A program made the position numbers and the translations under genes. Shown piece after piece: positions 25,737-36,000 of a stretch of DNA of 64,000 bases. Each line of letters opens with the position of its first letter. Positions within the stretch are counted from its first letter, which is position 1. Under the pieces are notes generated by a model. It worked only from the letters and a program-made list of their open reading frames with translations. It was not told where the DNA came from and searched no databases. Origin of the DNA: Melittangium boletus DSM 14713 (GTDB lineage Bacteria > Myxococcota > Myxococcia > Myxococcales > Myxococcaceae); the NCBI RefSeq assembly GCF_002305855.1, contig NZ_CP022163.1, positions 7,755,765 through 7,819,764 of the forward strand, written 5' to 3'.

Positions 25737-27599
25737 CTACGCCGGCTCCAGCCTCGCGAGCACCACGCCCTCGGCCACCTGGGCGCCCGTCTTGGCGGGC
25801 AGCTCCACCACCACGCCGTCGAAGGGCGCGAGCAGCGTGTGCTCCATCTTCATGGCCTCGAGGGTCACCAGCGGCTGGCCCTTGCGGACCGAGGCCTTCG
25901 CCTCCACGGAGACCGTGACGATGCGGCCCGGCATGGGCGAGAGCACCGCCCCTCCGCTCGCGGTCGCCTCGCCCGCCGTGCCTTCCTCCCGGAGCGGGGT
26001 GAATGCGTGGGCCAGGCCCTGCGCGAAGACGATCGTCTGCTCGCCCGTCGTGACCACCGGCAGCGCGGAGGGGCGGGGCGGTGCCTTCACCTGGATGACG
26101 TGCCGGGCGCCCTCGGATTCCAGGCGCACCTCGATGCGCGGCGGTGCGTTCAACCGGAAGCCGATCGGCGCCGCCGTCACCGGGGCCAACCTCGCCACGG
26201 CGGCGGCCTGGAGCACCGCCTCGGAGGGGTCGGCTCCTGGCACCAGGGCGTCGAGCCTCGCTCCGATGAAGCCCGTGTCCACCGCGCCCGCGAGGAAGTC
26301 CGGATGCTCCAGGCACCGCGCCAGGAAGGCCGCGTTCGTCTTGACCGGCCATACCCGCACCGCGCGGCAGGCCGCCGCCAGCCGGGCCGCCGCCATGCTC
26401 CGCGTGGGCGCATGGGCGATGAGCTTGGCGATCATCGGATCGTACGTGGGCGTCACCTCTCCGCCCTGCTCAACGCCGGAGTCCACCCGCACCGACTCGG
26501 TGGGCAGGAGGAAGTGGGTGAGCGGTCCCGTCGAGGGCAGGAAGCCCGTGGCTGGGTTCTCCGCGTACAGGCGCGCCTCCATCGCGTGTCCGCGGATGTG
26601 GAGCTGCTCCTGCGCCAGGGGCAGGGGCTCTCCCGAGGCGATGCGCAGCTGCCACTCCACCAGATCCTGGCCGGTGATCGCCTCCGTCACCGGGTGTTCC
26701 ACCTGGAGGCGGGTGTTCATCTCCATGAACCAGATGCGATCGGCGCGCAGCCCGTCACTCGCGTCGGCGATGAACTCGATGGTGCCCGCTCCCTCATACC
26801 CCACGGCCCGGGCCGCCCGGACCGCCGCCTGACACACGGACTCGCGCGTGGCGGCGTCCATTCCCGGCGCGGGAGCTTCCTCGATGACCTTCTGGTGACG
26901 CCGCTGCAGGGAGCAGTCCCGCTCGAACAGGTGCACGGCCTGGCCGTGCTGGTCGGCGAAGACCTGCACCTCGATGTGCCGGGGCCTCGTGACGTACTTC
27001 TCCAGGAGGACCCGGTCGTCCCCGAACGACGCCGAGGCCTCGCGCCGGCAGGACATGAGCGCCCCCGGGAAGTCCTCGGAGCGGTCCACCTTGCGCATGC
27101 CCTTGCCGCCGCCGCCCGCCACGGCCTTGATGAGCACCGGATAGCCGATGCCGTCGGCCTCGCGGTGCAGCCGCTCGGGGGACTGGTCCTCCCCGAGGTA
27201 GCCCGGCGTGGTGGGCACGCCCGCCTCCGCCATGCGCTTCTTGGCGGCGTCCTTGAGCCCCATGGCGCGGATGGCCGAGGGCGGAGGGCCCACCCACGTG
27301 AGCCCCGCGGCGATCACCGCCTCGGCGAAGCCCGCGTTCTCCGACAGGAAGCCGTAGCCGGGGTGGATGGCCTGGGCGCCCGACTGACGCGCGGCGGCGA
27401 TGAGCTTGTCCGGCACGAGGTAGCTCTCGCGCGCCGGAGCGGGGCCGATGGGCACCGCCTCGTCCGCCTCGCGCACGTGCGGCGCGTTCGCGTCCGCCTC
27501 CGAGTAGACGGCTACGGTGCGGATGCCCAGGCGGCGGGCGGTGCGGATGATGCGGCGGGCGATCTCCCCGCGGTTGGCGATGAGCAGGCTGGTGATCAT
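25737..27599 (-). CDS. mccA: Methylcrotonyl-CoA carboxylase biotin-carboxylase (alpha) subunit
   Basis: A 620-residue protein: biotin carboxylase domains (SLLIANRGEIARRIIRTARRL, ATP-grasp loop AVAGGGGKGMRKV, ERDCSLQRRHQKVIEEAP, FMEMNTRLQVEHPVTE), a connecting region, and a C-terminal biotinyl domain with the carrier Lys in LEAMKMEH. With the beta subunit it carboxylates 3-methylcrotonyl-CoA in leucine breakdown. Acyl-CoA specificity is inferred from pairing with the MccB-like subunit. It starts eight bases after the mccB stop on the same strand, so the two form an operon. In myxobacteria branched-chain CoA metabolism also feeds iso-fatty-acid synthesis. Confidence 0.88.
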   Translation of the reverse strand: MITSLLIANRGEIARRIIRTARRLGIRTVAVYSEADANAPHVREADEAVPIGPAPARESYLVPDKLIAAARQSGAQAIHPGYGFLSENAGFAEAVIAAGLTWVGPPPSAIRAMGLKDAAKKRMAEAGVPTTPGYLGEDQSPERLHREADGIGYPVLIKAVAGGGGKGMRKVDRSEDFPGALMSCRREASASFGDDRVLLEKYVTRPRHIEVQVFADQHGQAVHLFERDCSLQRRHQKVIEEAPAPGMDAATRESVCQAAVRAARAVGYEGAGTIEFIADASDGLRADRIWFMEMNTRLQVEHPVTEAITGQDLVEWQLRIASGEPLPLAQEQLHIRGHAMEARLYAENPATGFLPSTGPLTHFLLPTESVRVDSGVEQGGEVTPTYDPMIAKLIAHAPTRSMAAARLAAACRAVRVWPVKTNAAFLARCLEHPDFLAGAVDTGFIGARLDALVPGADPSEAVLQAAAVARLAPVTAAPIGFRLNAPPRIEVRLESEGARHVIQVKAPPRPSALPVVTTGEQTIVFAQGLAHAFTPLREEGTAGEATASGGAVLSPMPGRIVTVSVEAKASVRKGQPLVTLEAMKMEHTLLAPFDGVVVELPAKTGAQVAEGVVLARLEPA

Positions 27600-27607
27600 G
27601 GCGGACC

Positions 27608-29233
<1,626 letters not shown>

Positions 29234-29399
29234 GTGCCGATCAGCTCCCGTCCATGCGGGTCCCGACGGACCGCGGGGATTCCCCTCGCTTCCGTCGTAG
29301 AACCTTGGGCTCCCGGCTGTCATGCCTTTTCCAACCTCGGGGGCGACGATTCCGTCCAGAAGAGGATGACGGAGTGCGTCGAGTCCGCTTCCGGGCGTT

Positions 29400-29626
29400 T
29401 CACCGCCACGCGGTCCGGGTCCGGAGCGCTTCCGCCGCGGCCGAGGCCTCGGCGATGATGCGTTCCGGCTCCAGCGCGGTCAGGACTCCGTGCCGCTTGA
29501 GCACGCGGCCATCCTCGCGGGTGGCTCGGCCTGTCGAGACGCGCGTGAACAGCCGTTCGAGACCAGGGCGCCCAGACCCGCCGCGCCCAAACCCAGGGTG
29601 AATGCCCGCCGTCCTACTTTCGCCAT
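29400..29626 (-). pseudogene. Possible small exported protein with Tat/lipoprotein-like leader, frame-shifted
   Basis: ATG 29626 opens a leader with twin Arg (VGRRAFTLGLGAAGLGALV) followed by SNGC, like a Tat or lipoprotein signal, but this frame stops after 48 codons at 29480. The neighbouring frame continues across the same area to a stop at 29400-29402 and reads like ordinary protein (GVLTALEPERIIAEASAAAEA). One base change near 29500-29560 would join them into a protein of about 75 residues. It is divergent from the thiaminase-like gene. The leader is convincing; the rest is speculative. Confidence 0.35.
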
Positions 29627-29698
29627 GTGGTTCTCTTCTCGCTTGGCCGTGTTCCCGTCTAAATGGCCGACCGTGGATCCCTTGTCGAGCGAGGCTTC

Positions 29699-30961
29699 AT
29701 GGACATCGTGGCGCGTGTACGGTTGAAGAAATGGATGGTGCTCTGGGGCGTGGCGGCGCTTCCCGTGCTCGGGTGTGGCGGGAAGCAGGAGCCCGGGGTG
29801 GAACCAGAGCGGGTCCTCCTGCGCGTTCCCCTCTACTCGTACATTCCGGATGCGGCGGGGGACCAGTTCAAGGCCCTCTCCGCGCGCATCGAGGCCGAGT
29901 TCGAGCGGGAACATCCGGACGTGGATCTGGTGATCAACCCGCCCTGTTTCCAGGATGACCTCTACGAGCCCTCCCAGCTCGCGGCGTCACTCCGGGGAGA
30001 GGGGGCGTGTCCCTATGAGATCGTCGAGGTGGACACGTCCCTGCTCGGAGAACTCGTGGACACCGGCGCGGTGCGGCCCTGGGGGGCGCTGCCCGAGGGT
30101 CCGAGCTGGCATCCCGCGGGGATCTCCGCCTCCACGATCCAGGGGCAGCTCTACGGCGTGCCTCACTGGCAATGCACGCACTACATCCACTCCCGGAGCG
30201 ACGCGGTGAGCGGCGCGCGCACCGTGGACGAGTTGCTGCACGCGCTCGATGCGCTCGGCACCCCGGCCACGAACCTGTCCGGCAATCTGCTGGGGAGCTG
30301 GAACCTGCCGTCGCTCTACCTCGACGCCTGGACGGACACCCACGGCCCCGCGAATGTCCAGTCCGCCGTGACGACCGAGCACTATGACCCGGACGTGCTC
30401 GCCGGCATGAACCGGCTCGCCCGGGCCTGCGACACCGCGGAGGGCAACCCCTGCATCGATGGGACGTACGACGACAACATCGACCTGCCGGAGATCCGCC
30501 TCGCCCAGGGACTCGCCGATGCGTCCCTGGGCTTCTCCGAGCGGATGCACGTCGTCATCAAGAACCTGCCCGTGGGGGCCAGTGCCTTGGAGCTGCGCAT
30601 CGCGCCCGCACCCCTGGGTCAGGGCAATCAGCCCTTGCTGTTCACCGACTCCTTCACCCTGAGCACGCGCTGCACGGGTGCGTGCGAGCAGGCCGCCCGG
30701 GACTTCGTCGCGTACATGACCCGGGCGAGCACCTATCAGTGGATCGTCCTCTCCGAGGACGCCCCCGCCGAGGGCCGTGTGCCGCGCTACCTGATGCCCG
30801 CGAACCTGGCCGTCTACGAACTGCCCGGCCTCATGGCCGACCGGTTCTATCCTGTCCTCGGGGAGGCGACCCGCACGGCCGCTCCGTTCCCCAACACCGG
30901 CCTGTTGAACATCCGCAAGCAGATGCGCGACACCCTCCTCGAGGCGCTCCAGGCGGAGTGA
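29699..30961 (+). CDS. Thiaminase I-like lipoprotein (thiamine pyridinylase / solute-binding fold)
   Basis: About 420 residues, exported: leader with lipobox LPVLGC (Cys26). The rest has a periplasmic-binding-protein fold related to bacterial thiaminase I: LYSYIPDA near the start, EIVEVDTSLLGELVDTGAVRPW, then YGVPHWQC, whose Cys159 aligns with the nucleophilic Cys of thiaminase I in its YGIPxxxC motif, and LGFSERMHVVIKNLP, which may hold the catalytic Glu. Thiaminase I cleaves thiamine by replacing the thiazole with another nucleophile. An alternative is a solute-binding protein without catalysis, but the Cys context argues for the enzyme family. ATG 29699 is chosen for its leader and preceding CGAGG; ATG 29663 is in frame 12 codons earlier. 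No transporter gene is adjacent. Confidence 0.68.
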   Translation: MDIVARVRLKKWMVLWGVAALPVLGCGGKQEPGVEPERVLLRVPLYSYIPDAAGDQFKALSARIEAEFEREHPDVDLVINPPCFQDDLYEPSQLAASLRGEGACPYEIVEVDTSLLGELVDTGAVRPWGALPEGPSWHPAGISASTIQGQLYGVPHWQCTHYIHSRSDAVSGARTVDELLHALDALGTPATNLSGNLLGSWNLPSLYLDAWTDTHGPANVQSAVTTEHYDPDVLAGMNRLARACDTAEGNPCIDGTYDDNIDLPEIRLAQGLADASLGFSERMHVVIKNLPVGASALELRIAPAPLGQGNQPLLFTDSFTLSTRCTGACEQAARDFVAYMTRASTYQWIVLSEDAPAEGRVPRYLMPANLAVYELPGLMADRFYPVLGEATRTAAPFPNTGLLNIRKQMRDTLLEALQAE

Positions 30962-30987
30962 GTTGCCGGGGAGGGGGCCGGGTCCGC

Positions 30988-32178
30988 TCAGAGCATGGCG
31001 GTGTTGGCTTCCGCGCCGAGCAGCACGCTCCCGATGGTCTCCAGGGTCGCGGGGGCCACCATGGCGTGCTGCGTGGCCACGTGGATGTCGCGGAAGCAGC
31101 GCTGCAGCGGACTGGAACGATAGACGGAGGCCCCTCCCGCGGCCTCGTACATGCGATCCACCACCCGCGCGGCGCTGCGCGTGGCGTGGGTGTAGGCCAG
31201 CCGCAGCTCGGCCCGGCCGCGCGGGGTGACCTCCTTGTGCGTGGCGGCCTCGAAGGTCGTGTTCACCGTATCGATCAACAGCGCCCGCGCGGCACGCAAG
31301 GTGCCCTCGGACTCGGCGACGGCTTCCTGCACCGCGCCGCGCGTGGCGATGGTGCGGCCCGTGAGGGGGCTCTTCTTCTGCTGCGCCAGGGCCGTCAATT
31401 CGTCCACGGCACGGCGCGCGATGCCGAGCGCCACGGCGGGAATGCCCAGTGCCAGCAGGCCGAACGGAGGCAGGGCGTAGAGCGGGTCCTCCACGCGAGG
31501 ACGGTCGGTGAGGAGCGACAGGGAGCGGTCGGCGGGCACGAAGATGTCGCGGACCTCCATGTCTCCACTGCCCGTGCCGCACAGGCCCGAGGCGTGCCAG
31601 GTGTCATGCAGGGTCACGTCCTCGATGGGGAACCAGAGCAGGCGCGTCTCGGGAATGCCCTCGCGAATCATCCGGGGCGCTCCGTCCTTCGTCACCACGA
31701 CCCCGCCCGTCAGCCAGCGGCAGTTCTGGCTGCCACTGGCCCAGGACCAGCGGCCCGTGACGCGATAGCCCCCCTCGACGAGCTCGGCGCGGCCCGTGGG
31801 CGCGGCCACTCCGCCGACGATGGTGTCGGGCGCGCCGAAGAGCGTTCGCGCCGTCGCCTCGGGCATCCAGGCGGCGCTCATGGCGGTGAGCGCACCGATC
31901 ATCACGCACCAACCCGTCGAGCCATCCGCGCGGGCGAGGGTCTCGATCACCTCGATGATTTGCGCGGGGTGGAGAGAGGGGCCCCCCAGGGCCTTGGGAA
32001 TCACCAGGCGGAAGAGACCGGCCTCGGCCAGCTCCCGGGCGAGGTCCGCGGGCAACCGGCGGGCGGCCTCGATCTCCTCGGAGCGGGCGGCCACGCGGGG
32101 CGCGAGCCGCCGCGCCTCGGCGAGGGCGGAGGAGTCAGGAGAGGAGGGGGGGACCGCGGGTGAAGTCGGGAGAGTCAT
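30988..32178 (-). CDS. Acyl-CoA dehydrogenase-like flavoprotein (HsaA/DszC-type monooxygenase group)
   Basis: A 396-residue protein with the acyl-CoA dehydrogenase fold: an N-terminal helical domain (LPADLARELAEAGLFRLVIPKALGG), a beta domain with GYRVTGRWSWASGSQN, and a C-terminal four-helix domain (TRSAARVVDRMYEAAGGASVY, CFRDIHVATQHAMV). The RWSWASG motif and C-terminal HVATQHAMV resemble two-component flavin monooxygenases such as HsaA or DszC more than true dehydrogenases; the usual catalytic Glu of acyl-CoA dehydrogenases is not evident. No flavin reductase is adjacent. It is divergent from a TetR gene that probably represses it (inference). The stop is 26 bases from the convergent thiaminase-like gene. 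Confidence 0.78.
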   Translation of the reverse strand: MTLPTSPAVPPSSPDSSALAEARRLAPRVAARSEEIEAARRLPADLARELAEAGLFRLVIPKALGGPSLHPAQIIEVIETLARADGSTGWCVMIGALTAMSAAWMPEATARTLFGAPDTIVGGVAAPTGRAELVEGGYRVTGRWSWASGSQNCRWLTGGVVVTKDGAPRMIREGIPETRLLWFPIEDVTLHDTWHASGLCGTGSGDMEVRDIFVPADRSLSLLTDRPRVEDPLYALPPFGLLALGIPAVALGIARRAVDELTALAQQKKSPLTGRTIATRGAVQEAVAESEGTLRAARALLIDTVNTTFEAATHKEVTPRGRAELRLAYTHATRSAARVVDRMYEAAGGASVYRSSPLQRCFRDIHVATQHAMVAPATLETIGSVLLGAEANTAML

Positions 32179-32291
32179 GCACGGATGTTATGTGGGGCCA
32201 CTCCGCGAGGGCCAGCAGCTTCCATGAACGACCCCGTGCCTGTAGGGCCGCCCGCCGATCCCGGTAGGTTTTCACTGACAACATGGGGACT

Positions 32292-32323
32292 CGGACGAGG
32301 TGTGCCTTGCACGGAGTCGTCCG
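32292..32323. promoter_or_regulatory. Inverted repeat in the TetR/flavoprotein intergenic region
   Basis: CGGACGA and TCGTCCG form a perfect 7-bp inverted repeat spaced by 18 bases, ending 18 bases before the TetR start codon. TetR regulators usually bind such repeats between themselves and a divergent target, so this is a candidate operator. Confidence 0.35.
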
Positions 32324-32341
32324 TTGGGCGAGGAGAGCGCC

Positions 32342-32977
32342 ATGGCGCTGCGACGCACCCGGAAGAAGACGGCGGACAAATCGGCCTACCACCATGGCGA
32401 TCTGCGCCAGGCCTTGCTGGACGCGTCGCTGGCGCTCATCGCCGAGGAGGGATTTGGCGCGCTGTCACTGCGGGAAGTGGCTCGGAGGGCGGGGGTGACC
32501 CACGCGGCGCCCTACCGTCACTTCGCGGACAAGGAGGCGCTCCTGGTGGCCGTGGCGGAGGAGGGCTTCCGCGCGATGACGTCGCGCATGAAGGAGGAGA
32601 TGGCCCGGGAGCAATCCCCGATCGACCGGTTGGGCGCCTGTGGTGTCGCCTATGTGCTGTTCGCCGTGGAGCACGCGGCACATTTCCGGGTGATGTTCGG
32701 TCCTCACTTCACCCGGCCCTTGAAGTCCCTCGACGAGGACGCGGATGCGTTCGCCCTGCTGGTGGGCGCCCTCGCCGAGGCTCAGCGAGCGGGCGAGGTG
32801 CGGGACGGGGACACCTCGCGGCAGGCCCTCGCGTGCTGGTCATTGGTGCACGGACTGGCCTCGCTCCTGGTGGATGGGCAGTTGACACCGGAGGCCGTGG
32901 CGGGAGGTGTGGCGGCGTTGGCCCGGACGCAGACGCTTCTGCTGCTGCGGGGTCTGGCCCGTCCACCCGTGGATTGA
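32342..32977 (+). CDS. TetR-family regulator (WHG-type C-terminal domain)
   Basis: A 211-residue regulator. The N-terminal helix-turn-helix reads YHHGDLRQALLDASLALIAEEG and LSLREVARRAGVTHAAPYRHFADKEALL. The ligand domain (VAYVLFAVEHAAHFRVMF) resembles the TetR_C_33/WHG family. The start is ATG 32342 with GGAGAG seven bases upstream; a longer in-frame start lacks support. It is divergent from the acyl-CoA-dehydrogenase-like gene, the obvious target. Confidence 0.88.
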   Translation: MALRRTRKKTADKSAYHHGDLRQALLDASLALIAEEGFGALSLREVARRAGVTHAAPYRHFADKEALLVAVAEEGFRAMTSRMKEEMAREQSPIDRLGACGVAYVLFAVEHAAHFRVMFGPHFTRPLKSLDEDADAFALLVGALAEAQRAGEVRDGDTSRQALACWSLVHGLASLLVDGQLTPEAVAGGVAALARTQTLLLLRGLARPPVD

Positions 32978-33066
32978 GCGGGAGGCTCCGGCCCATTTGC
33001 CGTTGCACGCCCGGAGAGGAGTGGGCATGAGTTGCACATACCCTCTCGTGACCCCCGTGCCCTTCG

Positions 33067-36000
33067 ATGAGCTCTCCCGAGTCCGACGAGCTGCGCTCCC
33101 TGCGTGCCGAGGTCGAGCGCTTGCGTGGACTGCTCGACAGGGAGGAGGCTGAGTCCGGCGGAGCCCTCTACCGGCGGATCGTGGAGAGCGCGATCGACTT
33201 CGCCGTGCTCGCCCTGGACCTGGAAGGCCGTGTCACGCACTGGAACGAGGGAGCCCGGCGCATCCTCGGCTGGTCACTGGAGGACATCCGCGGCGAGCAC
33301 GCCCACGTCATCTTCACGGAAGAGGACCGGGCCCAGGGCTTGCCCGAGCGGGAGCTGCGGATGGCTCGGGAGCAGGGGCGCGCCACGGACGAGCGCTGGC
33401 ATCGGCGCAAGGATGGCTCGTGCTTCTGGGCCAGTGGCGAGTTGATGCCGCTCAAGGACGATGCCGGCACGCTCGTGGGGTTCGTGAAGATCCTCCGGGA
33501 TCGCACCGCGCAACGAAGACTCGAGCAGGAGCGGGAGCGCTTCCTGCTCCTGGCCGAGCAGTCCTCGGACTTCGTGGGGATCGCCGACATGGAAGGGCGC
33601 GGCGTGTTCATCAACCAGGCGGGGCGCCGTCTCGTGGGCCTGGCTGACGACCATGCCGAGCCCATGCTCATCCCGGAGCTCTTTTTTCCCGAGGATCGCG
33701 CGTTCATCCGGGACGTGGTCCTGCCCGCCCAGCACACGCGGGGTTACTGGCGGGGAGAGATGCGCTTCATGCACCAGGTCACGGGCGCGTCCATTCCGGT
33801 GGACTACAACGCCTTCGTCCTGCGCGACGCGGCCGGCAACCTCACCGGCTACGCGACGATCTCCCGCGACATCTCCGAAGCGAAGAAGGCCGAGTCCGCC
33901 CTGCGCCGGAGCGAGGAGCGCTTGCAGCTCGCGTTGAGCGCGTCCGACTCCATCGGCATCTGGGATTGGGACATCCCCACGGATCGGCTCCACGCGGATC
34001 CCCATTTCGCCCGGCTCTTCTCCGTGGAGCCGGACGCGGCGGCCCGGGGGGCGCCGCTCGAGGCCTATCTCCAGGGCCTCCATCCCGAGGATCGGGAACG
34101 AGAGCGGCTGGAGATCCGGCGCAGTGTCGACCTGGGCGAGGAATACGACTCCGAGTACCGGGTCTCCCCGGTCGAGGGGATCCGGTGGCTCCACGCCCGG
34201 GGACGCATCTTCCGAGATGCCCAGGGCCAGCCCGTGCGGTTCGCGGGGGCCACCATCGACATCACGGAGCGCAAGACGACGGAGTTGCGCCAGCGGGCGT
34301 TGCTCGACCTGAGCGATCGGTTCCGCAGCCTGACGGAGTCGGGGGACATCTCCGCGCTCGCGGCGGAGCTGCTCGGCAAGACCCTGGGATTGTCTCGCGC
34401 GGGCTTCGCCGTGGTGGACCTGGAGTCCGAGACGCTCACGGTCGAGCAGGACTGGTCCAATGGCCAGGTCGCCAGCATCGCGGGGGGCTATCCCTTTTCC
34501 GCCTTCGCCTCCACGATGGAGCGGCTCCGGCGCGGCCTGGCGACCCTCGAGACGGACGCCGAGACCGCGCCGTGGCTCGACCCCTCGGAACTGCCCAACT
34601 ACCGCGCGCTGAACATGCGGGGCTTCATGAGCCTGCCGCTCATGCGCAATGAGCGTCTGGTGGGCTTCATCTATGCCCACAGCACCTCGCCTCGCCAATG
34701 GTCGGACGCGGACGTGGGCTTCATCCGCGAGGTGTCCTCCCGGACGTGGGAGGCGATCGAGCGGGCCCTGGCCGAGCGGGCGGTCCGCGAGCGCGAGCAG
34801 GATCTGCGTCTGCTCACGAACCAAGCGCCCGAGATGATTGGCTACGTCGATCGGGACCTGCGCTTCCAGTTCGTCAACGACACCTACTCCGCCTGGTTGC
34901 GGATACCCCGTGAGCGCATCCTCGGCGTGTCGGTGCGCGACCTGGTGGGTCCGGAGATCTTCGCCCAGCGTGAGCCCTATTTCCGGCGGGCGCTGGACGG
35001 GGAAGAGGTCCACTTCGAGGCGGCCCTGGATCTGCATGGCATCCATCGAGATCTCGAGCTGCGCTACTTCCCCCGCAGGGATCTCAAGGGCCACATCCTG
35101 GGGGTCTACACCTTCGTCCTGGACATCACCGAGCGCAAGCAGATCGAGCGGGCCCTGCGGGAAGCCAACGAGACGCTGGAGCAGCATGTGGAGGAGCGCA
35201 CGCGGGAGCGAGACCGCATCTGGCGCAACTCCGACGAGCTCATGGGGGTGGCGGGGTTCGATGGCTACCTCAAGTCCATCAACCCGGCCTGGTCGCGGCT
35301 GTTGGGGCTGGACGACGCGACGCTCCTCGCGCGGCCCTTCGTGAAACTCATCCACCCGGGGGATCACCCCTCCGCGGAGCGGGCCATGGCCCAGTTGGCG
35401 CGGGGTGAGCGCGTGACGCGCTTCGAGGATCGCCTGGTGCGGGCCGACGGCGCTGAGCGCGTCATCGCCTGGACCGCGGTGCCCGGGGAGGAGGTCTTCT
35501 ACATCATCGGGCGCGACGTCACGGCCGAGCGCGAGAGCGCCGTGCTCCAGCGCCGGTTGTTCGATGTGCTCGACGCGTCTCCGGACTTCGTTGGCATCGC
35601 GGACGCCGGGGGCCGGGTCTTCTACGTCAACGCCACGGGCCGGCGGATGGTCGGGTTGGACGACCTGGACGAGGTGCGTCGCAGCTCCGTCGTCGACTTC
35701 TTCGTGCCCGAGGAGCGCTCGCTCATCGAGGACACGGTCATCCCGACGGCCCTGCGCGAGGGCCGCTGGGAAGGCCGGTGCCACTTCCGTGACTTCAAGA
35801 CGGGCAAGAGCACCCCGGTCCATTACAACGTGTTCGTGACGCGGGACGCATCGGGCGAGGTGATTGGCCTGGGCACGGTGACGCGCGACATCACCCAACA
35901 ATTGCAGCAGGAGCAGGCCCTCCAGGAGACGGAGGCGCGGCTGCGCCAGTCCCAGAAGATGGAGTCGGTGGGGCAGCTCACCGGGGGCATCGCGCACGAC

